NCBI RefSeq assembly: GCF_030532715.1 | Contig: NZ_JAUNKO010000002.1 | Coordinates: 412,864 to 476,863 of the forward strand | DNA: 64,000 nucleotides | From: Corynebacterium sp. | GTDB taxonomy: Bacteria; Actinomycetota; Actinomycetes; Mycobacteriales; Mycobacteriaceae | Direction: 5' to 3' | Shown here: positions 47,592 through 56,587 of the stretch, in pieces | Numbering within the stretch: the stretch's first letter is position 1 | How the letters are laid out: the number at the start of each line of letters is the position of its first letter | Notes under the pieces: generated by a model | Databases searched by the model: none | The model's input: only the letters and a program-made list of their open reading frames with translations | Told to the model about the DNA's origin: nothing | Program-made: the position numbers and the translations under genes

Positions 47592-47944
47592 GTCTCCTCC
47601 TCAAAAGGCTGCAACAAAACGTGAGGCTGATACCCTCGAATTGTAGTCCGCAACCGTGTTTGGTGAAAGAGTTTTTCCCTTGAAAGCTCCTTTAAAAACG
47701 CTGCTCAAAGGACCATTGATTCCATACCTTTATCCAAGCGTTACATTGCTGTATTGTGGCAGTTTCGCGCCGAGAATGGTTTTTGGTGCCGCCTGGTATT
47801 CGAAGTAATTTTTGAAGCTACACTGCACTCTTGGCAGCTTTGGACGTGAGTTCGATTATCCTTTCAGCGGGCCGGAATTGCTGAGAATTTACATCATGGA
47901 TTCAGCCTGACTGCACGTTCATTCAACGTTACTGCCAAGGTTTC
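47592..47944. other. AT-rich intergenic region
   Basis: About 350 nt without a coding signal; it carries the promoter of the helical gene and the 3' flank of the siderophore operon. A weak TCCTTT/AAAGGA repeat (47688-47712) is the only pairing seen; no clear terminator. Confidence 0.45.
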
Positions 47945-48745
47945 TCAGATAACGTGATGGCGGCCTTTCGGCATTACCATCGGCGCGCCCGATACGGGGT
48001 CCGGCATGATGTGCGCTTCGATGCCAAATACGTCGTTCATGGTGGCGGGGGTAATCACCTCGGCGGGCGTGCCGGTGGTGTAGATGGAACCCGAGACCAT
48101 GGCGATCAATTGCTGCGAGTAGCGTGCGGCGAGGTTGAGGTCGTGCAGCACCATCACGATGGTGGTGCCTCGTTCAGCGTTGATTTCCGTAAGCAGGTCG
48201 AGCACTTCCAGTTGATTTGCCACGTCCAGGAAGGTGGTGGGTTCGTCCAACAGGAGGATGTCGGTGCGTTGTGCGAGTGCCATGGCGATCCACACGCGTT
48301 GCCGCTGCCCGCCCGACAGCTCATCGATGCTGCGTTCGGCCAGTTCGAGGGTGCCAGTGGCGGCCAGGGATTCGTTGACAATTTCATAATCCTGTTGCGA
48401 CCACCTGCCGAACAGCCCTTGATGTGGAGTGCGACCCCGCCCGACGAGATCCGCAACCGCAATGCCGTCGGGCGCCACCGGGCTTTGCGGAAGCAGTCCG
48501 AGCGTTCGGGCGAGTTGTTTCGCGGGATAGCCAGTGAGGGGTTTATCGTCGAGCAGCACCTGCCCAGTCTGTGGGGCGAGTAGGCGGGAAAGCGCTCGGA
48601 GGAGGGTGGATTTGCCGCACCCATTGGGTCCGACGATGGAGGTGATCGCGCCTGGGGTGATGCGCACGGAAAGGTTTGAAGCGATGGTGCGTTCGCCGTA
48701 CCCAAGGGTGACGTTTTCGGCGCGAAGTTGGTGTGTGAGTGTCAC
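47945..48745 (-). CDS. iron-siderophore ABC transporter ATPase
   Basis: 266-aa nucleotide-binding subunit of the FepC/FhuC class. Walker A is GPNGCGKST (39-47), with signature LSGGQRQRVWIAM, Walker B ILLLDEPTTFLD and the His loop MVLHDLNLAARYS. It is the last gene of a four-gene minus-strand operon with two permeases and a lipoprotein. The start lies 15 nt after the preceding permease stop. Confidence 0.92.
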   Translation of the reverse strand: MTLTHQLRAENVTLGYGERTIASNLSVRITPGAITSIVGPNGCGKSTLLRALSRLLAPQTGQVLLDDKPLTGYPAKQLARTLGLLPQSPVAPDGIAVADLVGRGRTPHQGLFGRWSQQDYEIVNESLAATGTLELAERSIDELSGGQRQRVWIAMALAQRTDILLLDEPTTFLDVANQLEVLDLLTEINAERGTTIVMVLHDLNLAARYSQQLIAMVSGSIYTTGTPAEVITPATMNDVFGIEAHIMPDPVSGAPMVMPKGRHHVI

Positions 48746-48760
48746 GGTGGGGAGTTCTTC

Positions 48761-49768
48761 CTAACGGCTGGTCCGAATCAACAGGAATATCAAGTAGGGG
48801 GCGCCAAGTGCGCCGGTGATCACGCCCACGGGGTAGCGCGTACCGAACAGGTATTGGCCAAGCAGGTCCGCGGTAAGGGTGAGGAGCGCGCCCACGAGCG
48901 CCGTCGGCAGGATCAGTGGCGCGCTTGGGCCGACGATCCGCATGGTGATCGGCCCAGCCATAAACGCCACGAACGCGATTGGCCCGCACGCAGCCGTGGC
49001 TACGGCAATGAGTGCTACGGCTGTAATGATTGCGGTGATGCGGACGCGCGGTACCCGCAATCCGAGCCCGGTGGCCAGTTCGTCGCCGAGGCGCAGCAGG
49101 TTGAGCTGGTGGCTGAGGAGCACCATCAGCGGCACCAGCACCAAGACCACGACACTCGTTGGCACCGCCCGCTCCCAGGTCGCACTGTTGAGTGAGCCGC
49201 TGAGCCATCGGGTGGCCGTCGGCAAATCCCATGCGGCTGCGCGCGAGAGCGAGTATGTGACCACCGCGTTGAGCATCGCCGCCACCCCGATGCCGATGAG
49301 GATGAGCCGTGTCCCGGTGAACCCGCCGTGCAGCGATAGCAGATACACCACGCCCGCTACCACAAGTGACGCCACCAGTGAGGCTATCGACGTCGCGGTC
49401 TGGGAGTAGTGGAAAAACACCACCGCGACCACGCCCGCAGCGCTGGCGCCGGACGAGATTCCGATGATATCCGGCGACGCCAATTGATTCCGCAACATTG
49501 TTTGAAACGTGATGCCGGAAACTCCGAATGCCGCGCCCGCAACGATCGCCAAACTTGCTCGAGGTAGCCTAATTTCGCCGACGCTAAACGATGCCCCGGG
49601 TACTGTGTCCCCGGCTATCACTGCCATGACTTCGCCAAAGCTGTACCAGGTTTCCCCCACTATAAGGGCGAAGAAAAACATACTTGTGAGCAGCGCCGCG
49701 AGGAGTGCGGTGATGATGGTGAGGCGGTTGCGGCGGCGGCGTCGAAAAGCAATGAGGTTGGTGGTCAC
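48761..49768 (-). CDS. iron-siderophore ABC permease (FecCD family), second subunit
   Basis: 335 aa, about ten spans. FecCD marks: MLRNQLASPDIIGISSGASAAGV and CGPIAFVAFMAGPITMRIVG. It pairs with the upstream permease as a heterodimer, as in FepDG; the genes overlap by 4 nt (ATGA-type coupling). The final stretch has a GALGAPYLIFLL motif, typical of the family. Confidence 0.9.
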   Translation of the reverse strand: MTTNLIAFRRRRRNRLTIITALLAALLTSMFFFALIVGETWYSFGEVMAVIAGDTVPGASFSVGEIRLPRASLAIVAGAAFGVSGITFQTMLRNQLASPDIIGISSGASAAGVVAVVFFHYSQTATSIASLVASLVVAGVVYLLSLHGGFTGTRLILIGIGVAAMLNAVVTYSLSRAAAWDLPTATRWLSGSLNSATWERAVPTSVVVLVLVPLMVLLSHQLNLLRLGDELATGLGLRVPRVRITAIITAVALIAVATAACGPIAFVAFMAGPITMRIVGPSAPLILPTALVGALLTLTADLLGQYLFGTRYPVGVITGALGAPYLIFLLIRTSR

Positions 49769-50766
49769 AAGTCACGCACCTTGTATCGGCGAACAATCCA
49801 AATGAACACTGGTGCCCCAATGAGCGGCATGATGATGCCTACCGCAATCTCGCTGGGGCGGGTTATTACGCGGCCGAGCGTGTCCGCGATGAGGAGAAGG
49901 CTGGCTCCGGACAGTGCGCTGATTGGTAGGAGCCACCGATGATCTGTTCCTACCACGAGCCGGCAAACGTGCGGGACGATGAGGCCGACAAACGCAATCG
50001 GTCCGGCGAGGGCGGTGGCGGTGCCGCACAAAACGACGGCGCCAAAGGAGGACACGAGGCGGGCGACGGCGACGTTTGTGCCGAGGCCGGTGGCAACGTC
50101 GTCGCCAAGCGCAAGCGTGTTCAACTTGCTGGCGCTGAGCAGGCAGGTTGCGCCGCCGACGATGAGGAAGGGTCCCGCGAGAGCGATCGGGGTCCATTCT
50201 GCGCCGCCGACGCCGCCAATTTGCCAGAAGCGGTAGGTGTCCATCACGCGCGCCCTCGGCAGGACAATCGCGCTGATGAGCGAACTCATGGCGGCCGATG
50301 TGGCTGCGCCAGCGAGGGCGAGCTTCAATGGGGTAGCGCCGCCACGGCCCAGCGAACCAATCAAATAGACCGTCGCCGCCGCTACCGCCGAACCGCAGAT
50401 TGCTACGATCATCGTGGGAATTGGGTGCGTGAGTCCGAAAAACGCCAGGCCAATGACTACGGCGAGCGAAGCACCTGACAGCACGCCGAAAATTCCGGGA
50501 TCCGCAAGCGGGTTTCTGGTGATTGCTTGCATCGTGGTGCCGGCGACGGCTAAGGCGGCACCAATAATAATGGCAAGTACGGTGCGGGGAATGCGGGCAG
50601 CCGCCGCGGACTGATCGTTATTGCTCATATGTCCGAGCACCGCCAGCACCGCATCCTCGAACGGGACCGAGCGAACGCCGAACGCTATGGAAGCGACGAT
50701 GGCAAGTGCCAAGACGCCAAGCAATGCGGCCACGGCGGCGAGGCGTTGGGGAACGAAAGCCTGCAT
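49765..50766 (-). CDS. iron-siderophore ABC permease (FecCD family), first subunit
   Basis: 333 aa, about ten spans. Key segments: ARIPRTVLAIIIGAALAVAGT, TRNPLADPGIFGVLSGASLAV and GPIAFVGLIVPHVCRLVVG. It starts 9 nt after the binding-protein stop. With the next permease it forms the membrane channel of the importer. Confidence 0.9.
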   Translation of the reverse strand: MQAFVPQRLAAVAALLGVLALAIVASIAFGVRSVPFEDAVLAVLGHMSNNDQSAAAARIPRTVLAIIIGAALAVAGTTMQAITRNPLADPGIFGVLSGASLAVVIGLAFFGLTHPIPTMIVAICGSAVAAATVYLIGSLGRGGATPLKLALAGAATSAAMSSLISAIVLPRARVMDTYRFWQIGGVGGAEWTPIALAGPFLIVGGATCLLSASKLNTLALGDDVATGLGTNVAVARLVSSFGAVVLCGTATALAGPIAFVGLIVPHVCRLVVGTDHRWLLPISALSGASLLLIADTLGRVITRPSEIAVGIIMPLIGAPVFIWIVRRYKVRDL

Positions 50767-50775
50767 CGGTGCGAC

Positions 50776-51831
50776 TTACTCGGCTGCTTTGCTCACGATT
50801 TCGAAGTACTTGTCCGCACCCCAGATGAGGCCCGCGGGCGAACCGCCTGCCGCTGCGGCTACGGGGCCTTCGCCGAGGAACGCCACGTGGCCGTCCCGAA
50901 TCGCTGGAATCTTGCTCAGCAGCGGATCCGCCTGTAGCTCCTTCAAGGTTTGTTCGTTGGTGGCGGCGTCATTGGAACCGTAGGAAATAATAATGTCTAC
51001 GTCTTCGAACGCTTCCGGTTCTTCGGCGGAGCGCTCCACCCAGAAGTTTTCGGCCTTTGGAGTTTCCTCTTCCACAATCTTGGGCACGCCGAAGCCGATC
51101 GTTTTCAGCACGCCCGCGCGCGGGTCTTCGAGCGTGTAAAAGCCGACCTTGGACTTATCGTTTTGCGAACCGAAGGAGGAAAACAGTACTTTTTTGCCCT
51201 TGAGGTTGGGGTGCTTCTCAAACGCTGCAGTGACGGCAGCGTCGACCTCCTGTTGGAACTCTTCCGCCTTGTCTTGCATGCCCAAACCGGTGGCATTGAG
51301 CGAAATGAGTTCGCTGGTTGTGGTGGTCCATGGTTTGTTCGGGTAGGCCACCACGGGCGCGATCTTCGAGAGCTGGTCGTAGTCTTCTTGGCTTAACCCG
51401 GAGTAAGCGGCGAGGATCACGTCCGGCTTCGTATCGGCAATTTGCTCGAAGGGGATGGCATCGGTTTCGTCGAAGAGCACGGGCGTTTCCCCGCCGAGCT
51501 CCTTGATTCTTTCCTCGTCCCACGGAAGGATGCCATCGCCGTTGTCGTCTCCCCACGTCACTTTGGAGATCCCCACGGGTACCACACCGAACGCGAGCGG
51601 CACTTCGTGGTTGGACCAGCCCACGGTAGCGACTCGCTCCGGTTTTTGTTTGATCGTCGTTTCCCCCAACGCATGTTTGATTGTGATTGGGAATTGGGCG
51701 TTGCTGTCAGCGGAACTTGCGGCGCCGGAGCTCTGGCTGGCAGTGGTGGGTTGCTCGGTGGAACAAGCGGGTAGGGCCAGCAACAGTGTGGCGGCCGTGG
51801 CGGCAAGTGATAAACGGACGGTTCGGCGCAT
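50776..51831 (-). CDS. iron-siderophore substrate-binding lipoprotein
   Basis: 351 aa, FepB/IRP6A-like. The signal peptide ends in lipobox LPAC with Cys23, so it is tethered outside the membrane. The mature part begins with a Ser/Ala-rich linker and continues with IKHALGETTIKQKPERVATVGWSNHEV, the classic siderophore-binder opening, and DTKPDVILAAYSGLSQEDYDQL. GGAGGAG precedes the ATG. It is the first gene of the operon, downstream of a DtxR-like site, so iron-repressed expression is expected. The siderophore is unknown. Confidence 0.9.
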   Translation of the reverse strand: MRRTVRLSLAATAATLLLALPACSTEQPTTASQSSGAASSADSNAQFPITIKHALGETTIKQKPERVATVGWSNHEVPLAFGVVPVGISKVTWGDDNGDGILPWDEERIKELGGETPVLFDETDAIPFEQIADTKPDVILAAYSGLSQEDYDQLSKIAPVVAYPNKPWTTTTSELISLNATGLGMQDKAEEFQQEVDAAVTAAFEKHPNLKGKKVLFSSFGSQNDKSKVGFYTLEDPRAGVLKTIGFGVPKIVEEETPKAENFWVERSAEEPEAFEDVDIIISYGSNDAATNEQTLKELQADPLLSKIPAIRDGHVAFLGEGPVAAAAGGSPAGLIWGADKYFEIVSKAAE

Positions 51832-51882
51832 CGGGTTCGTGCTCCTCCAAAAGTTGTAGCGAACTGATCGATCTTAATGTTA

Positions 51883-51901
51883 GGAGCCTAAGCTAACCTC
51901 G
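51883..51901 (-). promoter_or_regulatory. DtxR-like iron box of the siderophore operon
   Basis: On the minus strand CGAGGTTAGCTTAGGCTCC matches 12 of 19 positions of the DtxR consensus, including an intact AGGTTAGC half. It sits about 50-70 nt upstream of the lipoprotein start, where it can block the promoter when iron is plentiful. Confidence 0.65.
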
Positions 51902-52002
51902 ATATTTGAAGCAAATAGTTTAGTAGTAAGGGCTTACTATCTTGTTGTGGGGTACGTGCCTCGAATAACAACAAAGCGCTTCATGTGGGGCGAGTCACCC
52001 TG

Positions 52003-52016
52003 TAGGGTTTTGCGGT
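52003..52016 (+). promoter_or_regulatory. -10 box of the cNMP/CBS gene
   Basis: TAGGGT at 52003-52008 ends 8 nt before ATG 52017. Confidence 0.45.
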
Positions 52017-53876
52017 ATGAGTGTTGAACTGGATGAGGTCCGCGATTTTCTTGCGGCCAGCGCACCGTACGCGCAACTGCCATCTGACGTGCTTGATCGC
52101 CTGCCTGCGCAAATGACCATGAAGTACATTCGCCGGGGGGAGACGATTATCGCCGCTGGGGATACGAATGACTACACCTACATCATTCGCTCCGGGGCGG
52201 TGGACGTGCTCGATTCCGAGGGCGTGCTGTTGGATCGCCGCGACGCGGGCCGTTCGTTTGGCTACTCCACGCTGATTGGGGACGAAACCTGCCACTACAC
52301 CATGGTTGCGGTGGAGGATACCCTCGCGTTGTTATTGCCGCGGGAGGCGTTCGTGCCGCTGGCGCAGGAGCATCCAGAACTCGCCCGATTCTTCTCGGGG
52401 CAATCCGCACGTATGAGCGCTGCGGCGAGCAGTTTGCGCCAACAGTCTTCGTCGGACGTGCTGCGCACCCGGCTGAAGGAGTTTATGATCACCACCCCGG
52501 CGACCGTCTCCCCGGCGGCAACGATCCAGCAGGCGGCGCAGTTTATGAAGGACAATAATGTGTCCTCGTTGCTGATTACCGGGCCGAACGACTCCGTAGA
52601 GGGCATTGTTACGGACCGTGACATGCGCGGCCGCGTGGTTGCCGGCGCCATGGACGTTACCCTGCCCGTTACTGAGATCATGACGGCGCAGCCGCGGGTG
52701 GTGGAAAGCGAAACGCTCGCGTTCGAAGCGATGCTGATCATGGCCGAAATGGGGATTCATCATTTGCCCGTGGTGGATTCGGACAAACTTGTGGGTATCG
52801 TCGCCTCGGCGGACATTATGCGCCTATTGCGCCACGATCCTATTTACCTCACTGCGGATTTGGCGCGCCGTACTACCACCGAAGAGCTTAAACAGGTGTA
52901 CGATTCCGCGCACGATGTTGCGGTGCGGTTTATTGAGCGCGGCGCTTCCCCTGAGGAAGTAACCAACTTGCTCACCGTGGCTGCCGACGCCCTCGCCCGC
53001 CGGCTGATCACCCTCGCCGAGGCTGAGCTCGGCCCGCCGCCCGTACCGTATGCGTTTGTGGTGTTGGGTTCCCAGGGGCGGCGCGGCATGGGCTTGGCCT
53101 CCGACCAAGACAACGCGCTCGTGCTTTCCGACGCCTACGTCGAAGCCGAACACGGCTCCTATTTCGCCGAGCTTTCCAAACGTGTGTGCACTGGTCTCGA
53201 CGCCGCCGGCCAAGTCCTGTGCCCAGGTGACATGATGGCGAGCAACCCGGAATGGCGGATGACGGTGTCGCAGTGGAACAACGCGTTCCATACCTGGATT
53301 ACCGCCCCCGAACCGGAGGCACTGCTGCATGCGCAAGTCTTCTTTGACATGCGGGGAATCTACGGTGACAAGCAGCTTGCGGATCAGGTGGTTCGAAATG
53401 CGGTGCAAACAGCCCGCAATGCCGGTAGGTTGCACGCACACCTAGCCACCCTCGCGGCTCGCCGCGAACCACCGCTAGGCTTTTTCCGTGGTTTGGTCGT
53501 AGATCGCAGCGGCGAGTACGCAAACACACTCGACGTGAAAAAGGGCGGCACCGCGGCGATCGTCCAAATGGCGCGGCTGTTCGCGCTTGCGTCCGGGGTG
53601 CATGCAGTGGGCACACGGGAGCGCCTTTCCCAGGCTGCCGGGCACGGTGCGGTTTCCGCTCGCGGCGCCGAGGATTTGCGGGATGCGTTCGATTTTCTCA
53701 ACACGATCGCGTTGCAGCAGCAGGCGAATCAGGTGCGTAAGGGCGAACGGCCGAACTATCACATCGACCCCAAGGAGCTCGGCAAGCTTGATCGCGAGCA
53801 TTTGCGCGATGCGTTCCAGATCATCAAGAGTATGCAGAGCGCGTTGGCCACAAAGTACCCAGTGAGGAACATCTAG
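52017..53876 (+). CDS. cNMP-binding, CBS-pair, DUF294 nucleotidyltransferase protein
   Basis: 619 aa in four parts: a cyclic-nucleotide-binding-like beta barrel (about 10-130), two CBS motifs (about 155-275), a DUF294 Pol-beta-like nucleotidyltransferase domain with VVLGSQGRRGMGLASDQDNAL (about 345-365), and a helical DUF294 C-terminal domain. The CBS and cNMP parts suggest regulation by nucleotides; the NTase part resembles GlnD/KNTase folds. The adjacent exonuclease gene overlaps by 1 nt, and the pair is conserved in C. glutamicum and other bacteria. The substrate is unknown. Confidence 0.86.
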   Translation: MSVELDEVRDFLAASAPYAQLPSDVLDRLPAQMTMKYIRRGETIIAAGDTNDYTYIIRSGAVDVLDSEGVLLDRRDAGRSFGYSTLIGDETCHYTMVAVEDTLALLLPREAFVPLAQEHPELARFFSGQSARMSAAASSLRQQSSSDVLRTRLKEFMITTPATVSPAATIQQAAQFMKDNNVSSLLITGPNDSVEGIVTDRDMRGRVVAGAMDVTLPVTEIMTAQPRVVESETLAFEAMLIMAEMGIHHLPVVDSDKLVGIVASADIMRLLRHDPIYLTADLARRTTTEELKQVYDSAHDVAVRFIERGASPEEVTNLLTVAADALARRLITLAEAELGPPPVPYAFVVLGSQGRRGMGLASDQDNALVLSDAYVEAEHGSYFAELSKRVCTGLDAAGQVLCPGDMMASNPEWRMTVSQWNNAFHTWITAPEPEALLHAQVFFDMRGIYGDKQLADQVVRNAVQTARNAGRLHAHLATLAARREPPLGFFRGLVVDRSGEYANTLDVKKGGTAAIVQMARLFALASGVHAVGTRERLSQAAGHGAVSARGAEDLRDAFDFLNTIALQQQANQVRKGERPNYHIDPKELGKLDREHLRDAFQIIKSMQSALATKYPVRNI

Positions 53877-54529
53877 TGTTTGGGTTTTCCGCCCGCGATC
53901 GGGCTAGCCGCAAGGCGCAGGGAGCGTTGCAGGAGTTTTACGCGGTGGCGCCGCCGAAACCTGCGACAAAGATTACGGAATTGCCGCTGCTCGCCGTGGA
54001 TGTAGAGACGACTGGTTTGAAACCGCGCGAGCACGATCTATTGTCTATTGGCTGGGTGCCAATCGATCACGGGGAGATTCAGCTTGGCGGCGCGGGACAC
54101 CGCGTGTTGCGCGGCAGTGAGGTGGGGGATTCCGCAGTGATTCACCGCCTTACCGACGACGACATTGAACAGGGGATTGACGCCAAGGAAGCGGTGTCGG
54201 ATTTATTACAGGCGCTTCAAGGGCGTGTGATGCTGGTGCATTGGGCGGCGATGGAGACGGGGTTTTTGTCGGCCGCCTGTCAGCGGCATTTCGGCGCGGA
54301 GTTGGTGGTTCCGGTGGTGGATACCTTTGCTATCGAGCGCCGCCATATGGAACGTATGGGCACATACCCGCGCGGGGAGGACTTGCGTTTGCCGCGTATT
54401 AGGCAGCGTTACGGGTTGCCAACGTACCGCAGCCACAATGCACTGATTGATGCGCTTGCCTGCGCCGAACTCTATCTCGCGCTGGCTGCCTCATTCCGGG
54501 GGACCACCCTCAAATCCTTGCAGGTGTAA
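53876..54529 (+). CDS. DnaQ-like 3'-5' exonuclease (DEDDh)
   Basis: 217 aa; GTG 53876 overlaps the previous stop. Exo I is VDVETTGL with Asp42 and Glu44; Exo III is SHNALIDALA with His187 and Asp192. At the Exo II position the motif reads HWAAMETGFL, with Glu127 where DnaQ has Asp. It therefore should still bind metal but may differ in activity. It corresponds to the dnaQ2 gene next to the CBS/cNMP gene in C. glutamicum. It is too small and too diverged to be the replicative epsilon subunit, so DNA, RNA or nucleotide substrates are all possible. Confidence 0.84.
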   Translation: MFGFSARDRASRKAQGALQEFYAVAPPKPATKITELPLLAVDVETTGLKPREHDLLSIGWVPIDHGEIQLGGAGHRVLRGSEVGDSAVIHRLTDDDIEQGIDAKEAVSDLLQALQGRVMLVHWAAMETGFLSAACQRHFGAELVVPVVDTFAIERRHMERMGTYPRGEDLRLPRIRQRYGLPTYRSHNALIDALACAELYLALAASFRGTTLKSLQV

Positions 54530-54554
54530 TGCAAACCGTTACCTAACCTGTGTG

Positions 54555-54567
54555 TAGGATATGCCAC
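54555..54567 (+). promoter_or_regulatory. -10 box of the FAH-family gene
   Basis: TAGGAT at 54555-54560 ends 7 nt before ATG 54568. Confidence 0.55.
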
Positions 54568-55365
54568 ATGCGTTTTGGTCGAATTGCCCACCCCGAAGGA
54601 ATGTGTTTCTGCGTCATCGAAGGCGATGACGCAGCGTTGAAATGCCGAGAAATTGCAGAGACGCCATTTACTGCACCCGAATACACGGGACGCGAATGGC
54701 CGCTGGATGAGGTCCGCCTGCTTGCTCCGATGCTTCCCGGCAAAATTGTGGCGATTGGACGCAATTACGCCGACCACGTTGCGGAGGTGTTTAAAAAGAG
54801 CGCCGAATCGCTGCCCCCAACCCTGTTTTTGAAGCCGCCCACGGCGGTCATCGGCCCTGGCGCCGCCATTAAGATTCCGGAATTCGCCACAAATGTGGAG
54901 TTCGAAGGCGAGCTCGCCTTGGTGATTGCGAAGCCGTGCAAAAACGTCAAGGCTAGTGATTGGAAGTCCGTGGTGCTCGGGTACACCATTATTAACGACG
55001 TTTCCTCCCGCGACCTGCAATTTTCGGATGGTCAGTGGGCCCGTGCGAAAGGCATTGATACCTTCGCTCCGCTTGGCCCGTGGATTGAAACAGACCTGGA
55101 TTGCATTGATACGACGAACCTGCCTATCAAGGCGCACCTGACCCACAACGGGGTGACGGAAACCAAGCAGGACTCCAATTCGAATCAGATGATCATGAAC
55201 ATCGGTGAGATTATCGAATTCATCACTGCATCCATGACGCTGATGCCGGGTGATGTGGTGTCTACCGGTTCGCCCGCTGGCACCGAGGCGATGCACCCGG
55301 GTGACTTTATTGAGGTGGAGATTCCCGGCATCGGCCGTCTTGGCAACCCCGTGGAACGCGCCTAG
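54568..55365 (+). CDS. FAH-family hydrolase / oxaloacetate decarboxylase
   Basis: 265 aa with the fumarylacetoacetate-hydrolase fold: VAIGRNYADHVAE, FLKPPTAVIGPG, the metal-ligand Glu pair in VEFEGELALVIAKP, and NDVSSRDLQ. The C. glutamicum orthologue at this position (cg1458) was shown to decarboxylate oxaloacetate, so that activity is the best guess; fumarylpyruvate or homoprotocatechuate-pathway substrates are alternatives. No aromatic catabolic genes are nearby. Confidence 0.85.
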   Translation: MRFGRIAHPEGMCFCVIEGDDAALKCREIAETPFTAPEYTGREWPLDEVRLLAPMLPGKIVAIGRNYADHVAEVFKKSAESLPPTLFLKPPTAVIGPGAAIKIPEFATNVEFEGELALVIAKPCKNVKASDWKSVVLGYTIINDVSSRDLQFSDGQWARAKGIDTFAPLGPWIETDLDCIDTTNLPIKAHLTHNGVTETKQDSNSNQMIMNIGEIIEFITASMTLMPGDVVSTGSPAGTEAMHPGDFIEVEIPGIGRLGNPVERA

Positions 55366-55581
55366 TTTTTCGAATGCCGTGCCCAGCCGCGCCCCGTCTA
55401 GTGCGGCTGAAACTTCGTTCATTCCCGCGGTGCCGATTGCCGGAAGCAGCATTGAGTCAGGCTGCTCGCCGCGGGCGTACGGATTGTGCATCACCGGGTG
55501 GCGGTTCCCCCTCTTTGGGGACTGCGTCTCATTGTTGATCAATGACGCAAAGTCCCCGCACAGTCCCGGCTGGTTGCACAC
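55366..55581 (-). pseudogene. possible decayed coding remnant
   Basis: On the minus strand a frame beginning near 55581 reads like protein (CNQPGLCGDFASLINNE, then NPYARGEQPDSMLLPAIG and AGMNEVSAALDGARLG) up to the FAH stop, where it runs into the antisense of that gene. Codon third positions look coding-like but there is no proper end. I do not recognise the family; it may be a truncated gene or chance. Confidence 0.2.
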
Positions 55582-55653
55582 AACGCATAATCCCAGGTGG
55601 GGCTAGGTTTTGAGCGTTATGTTCGTGCCCTCGTTGTTCCCTACTATGAGGGC

Positions 55654-56580
55654 ATGAAATCGTCTACCCTCCCCACGTTGCGCGCTACTGACGGTCGGCC
55701 CATGGACTCAGTAGAACGCACTCCCGAAACACTTGCCGGGATGCGAACGTGGCGGTGGCACATCACCCATCCCGCAGTCATCTGGTTGCCAGCCTTGATG
55801 CTGATCTATGTTTGCACGGCGTTGGCAACCGCCGGGCTCGGTTTGGCCACGTATTTTGTCTCCGAGGACGTGCCGGTGATGTTGCTCATGGTTGCGGGCG
55901 TGCGCATTGCCGCGATCGTGGGGTACGGGTTGATCGTCTGGCTGGAGCGTAGACGCCCCTTTGAATTGCGGCGGCCCATTGTGATGACATTGTTCGGATC
56001 GTCTATCGGCGCGGCGCTGATGTGCGCCATCATCGGTTTGGTGTATCTCTTCGGCGGCATCGAGTTTACGGGGGCGCGGCAGGGCTTGCCGTGGGCCATG
56101 CTGATGGTGGTGAGCGTGGCGCCAGCTGTGGCCGACGAGATCCTCAACAGGGGCGTGATGTTCCGCTATCTTGAGCAGATTTTCGGCACCTGGCCGGCGT
56201 TGGTGGTGAGCTCAATTATGTTTGGGGTGGCGCACCTAGCTAATCCGCGGGTGGGGGTGTGGGAGTTTCTGGCCATCACTCTTGAGGCGGGCTTTTTGTT
56301 TGGGGCTTTGTACGTGTTGTTCCGCTCGTTATGGCTGGTTATTGCTGCGCACGTAGCGTGGAACTTTGTACGTGGGCCGGTGTTTGGTAGTGGCACCACC
56401 AATATCATGGGTTATGAAAGTTGGCTGGTGTCCGAACCATCCGGCAATGCGATACTTAGCGGCGGCGCACTCGGAGTGGAGGCTAGTGCGGTCGCCGTGG
56501 TGCTCAGTACCGCGATTGTCGTATGGCTGGTGCGGGTGATTATTCGCCGCGGCGCGGTAGCCCAACCGTTTTGGGCTTAG
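55654..56580 (+). CDS. CPBP-family (CAAX-like) intramembrane protease
   Basis: 308 aa, about eight spans. CPBP motifs are AVADEILNRGVMFRY (motif 1, with Asp-Glu in place of the usual Glu-Glu), FGVAHLANP (motif 2) and AAHVAWNF (motif 3). Relatives process prenylated proteins or act in peptide self-immunity; the target is unknown here. ATG 55654 is 6 nt after TACTAT; an upstream in-frame start at 55597 is less likely. The convergent MerR gene ends 7 nt downstream. Confidence 0.82.
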   Translation: MKSSTLPTLRATDGRPMDSVERTPETLAGMRTWRWHITHPAVIWLPALMLIYVCTALATAGLGLATYFVSEDVPVMLLMVAGVRIAAIVGYGLIVWLERRRPFELRRPIVMTLFGSSIGAALMCAIIGLVYLFGGIEFTGARQGLPWAMLMVVSVAPAVADEILNRGVMFRYLEQIFGTWPALVVSSIMFGVAHLANPRVGVWEFLAITLEAGFLFGALYVLFRSLWLVIAAHVAWNFVRGPVFGSGTTNIMGYESWLVSEPSGNAILSGGALGVEASAVAVVLSTAIVVWLVRVIIRRGAVAQPFWA

Positions 56581-56587
56581 TGCGCAA

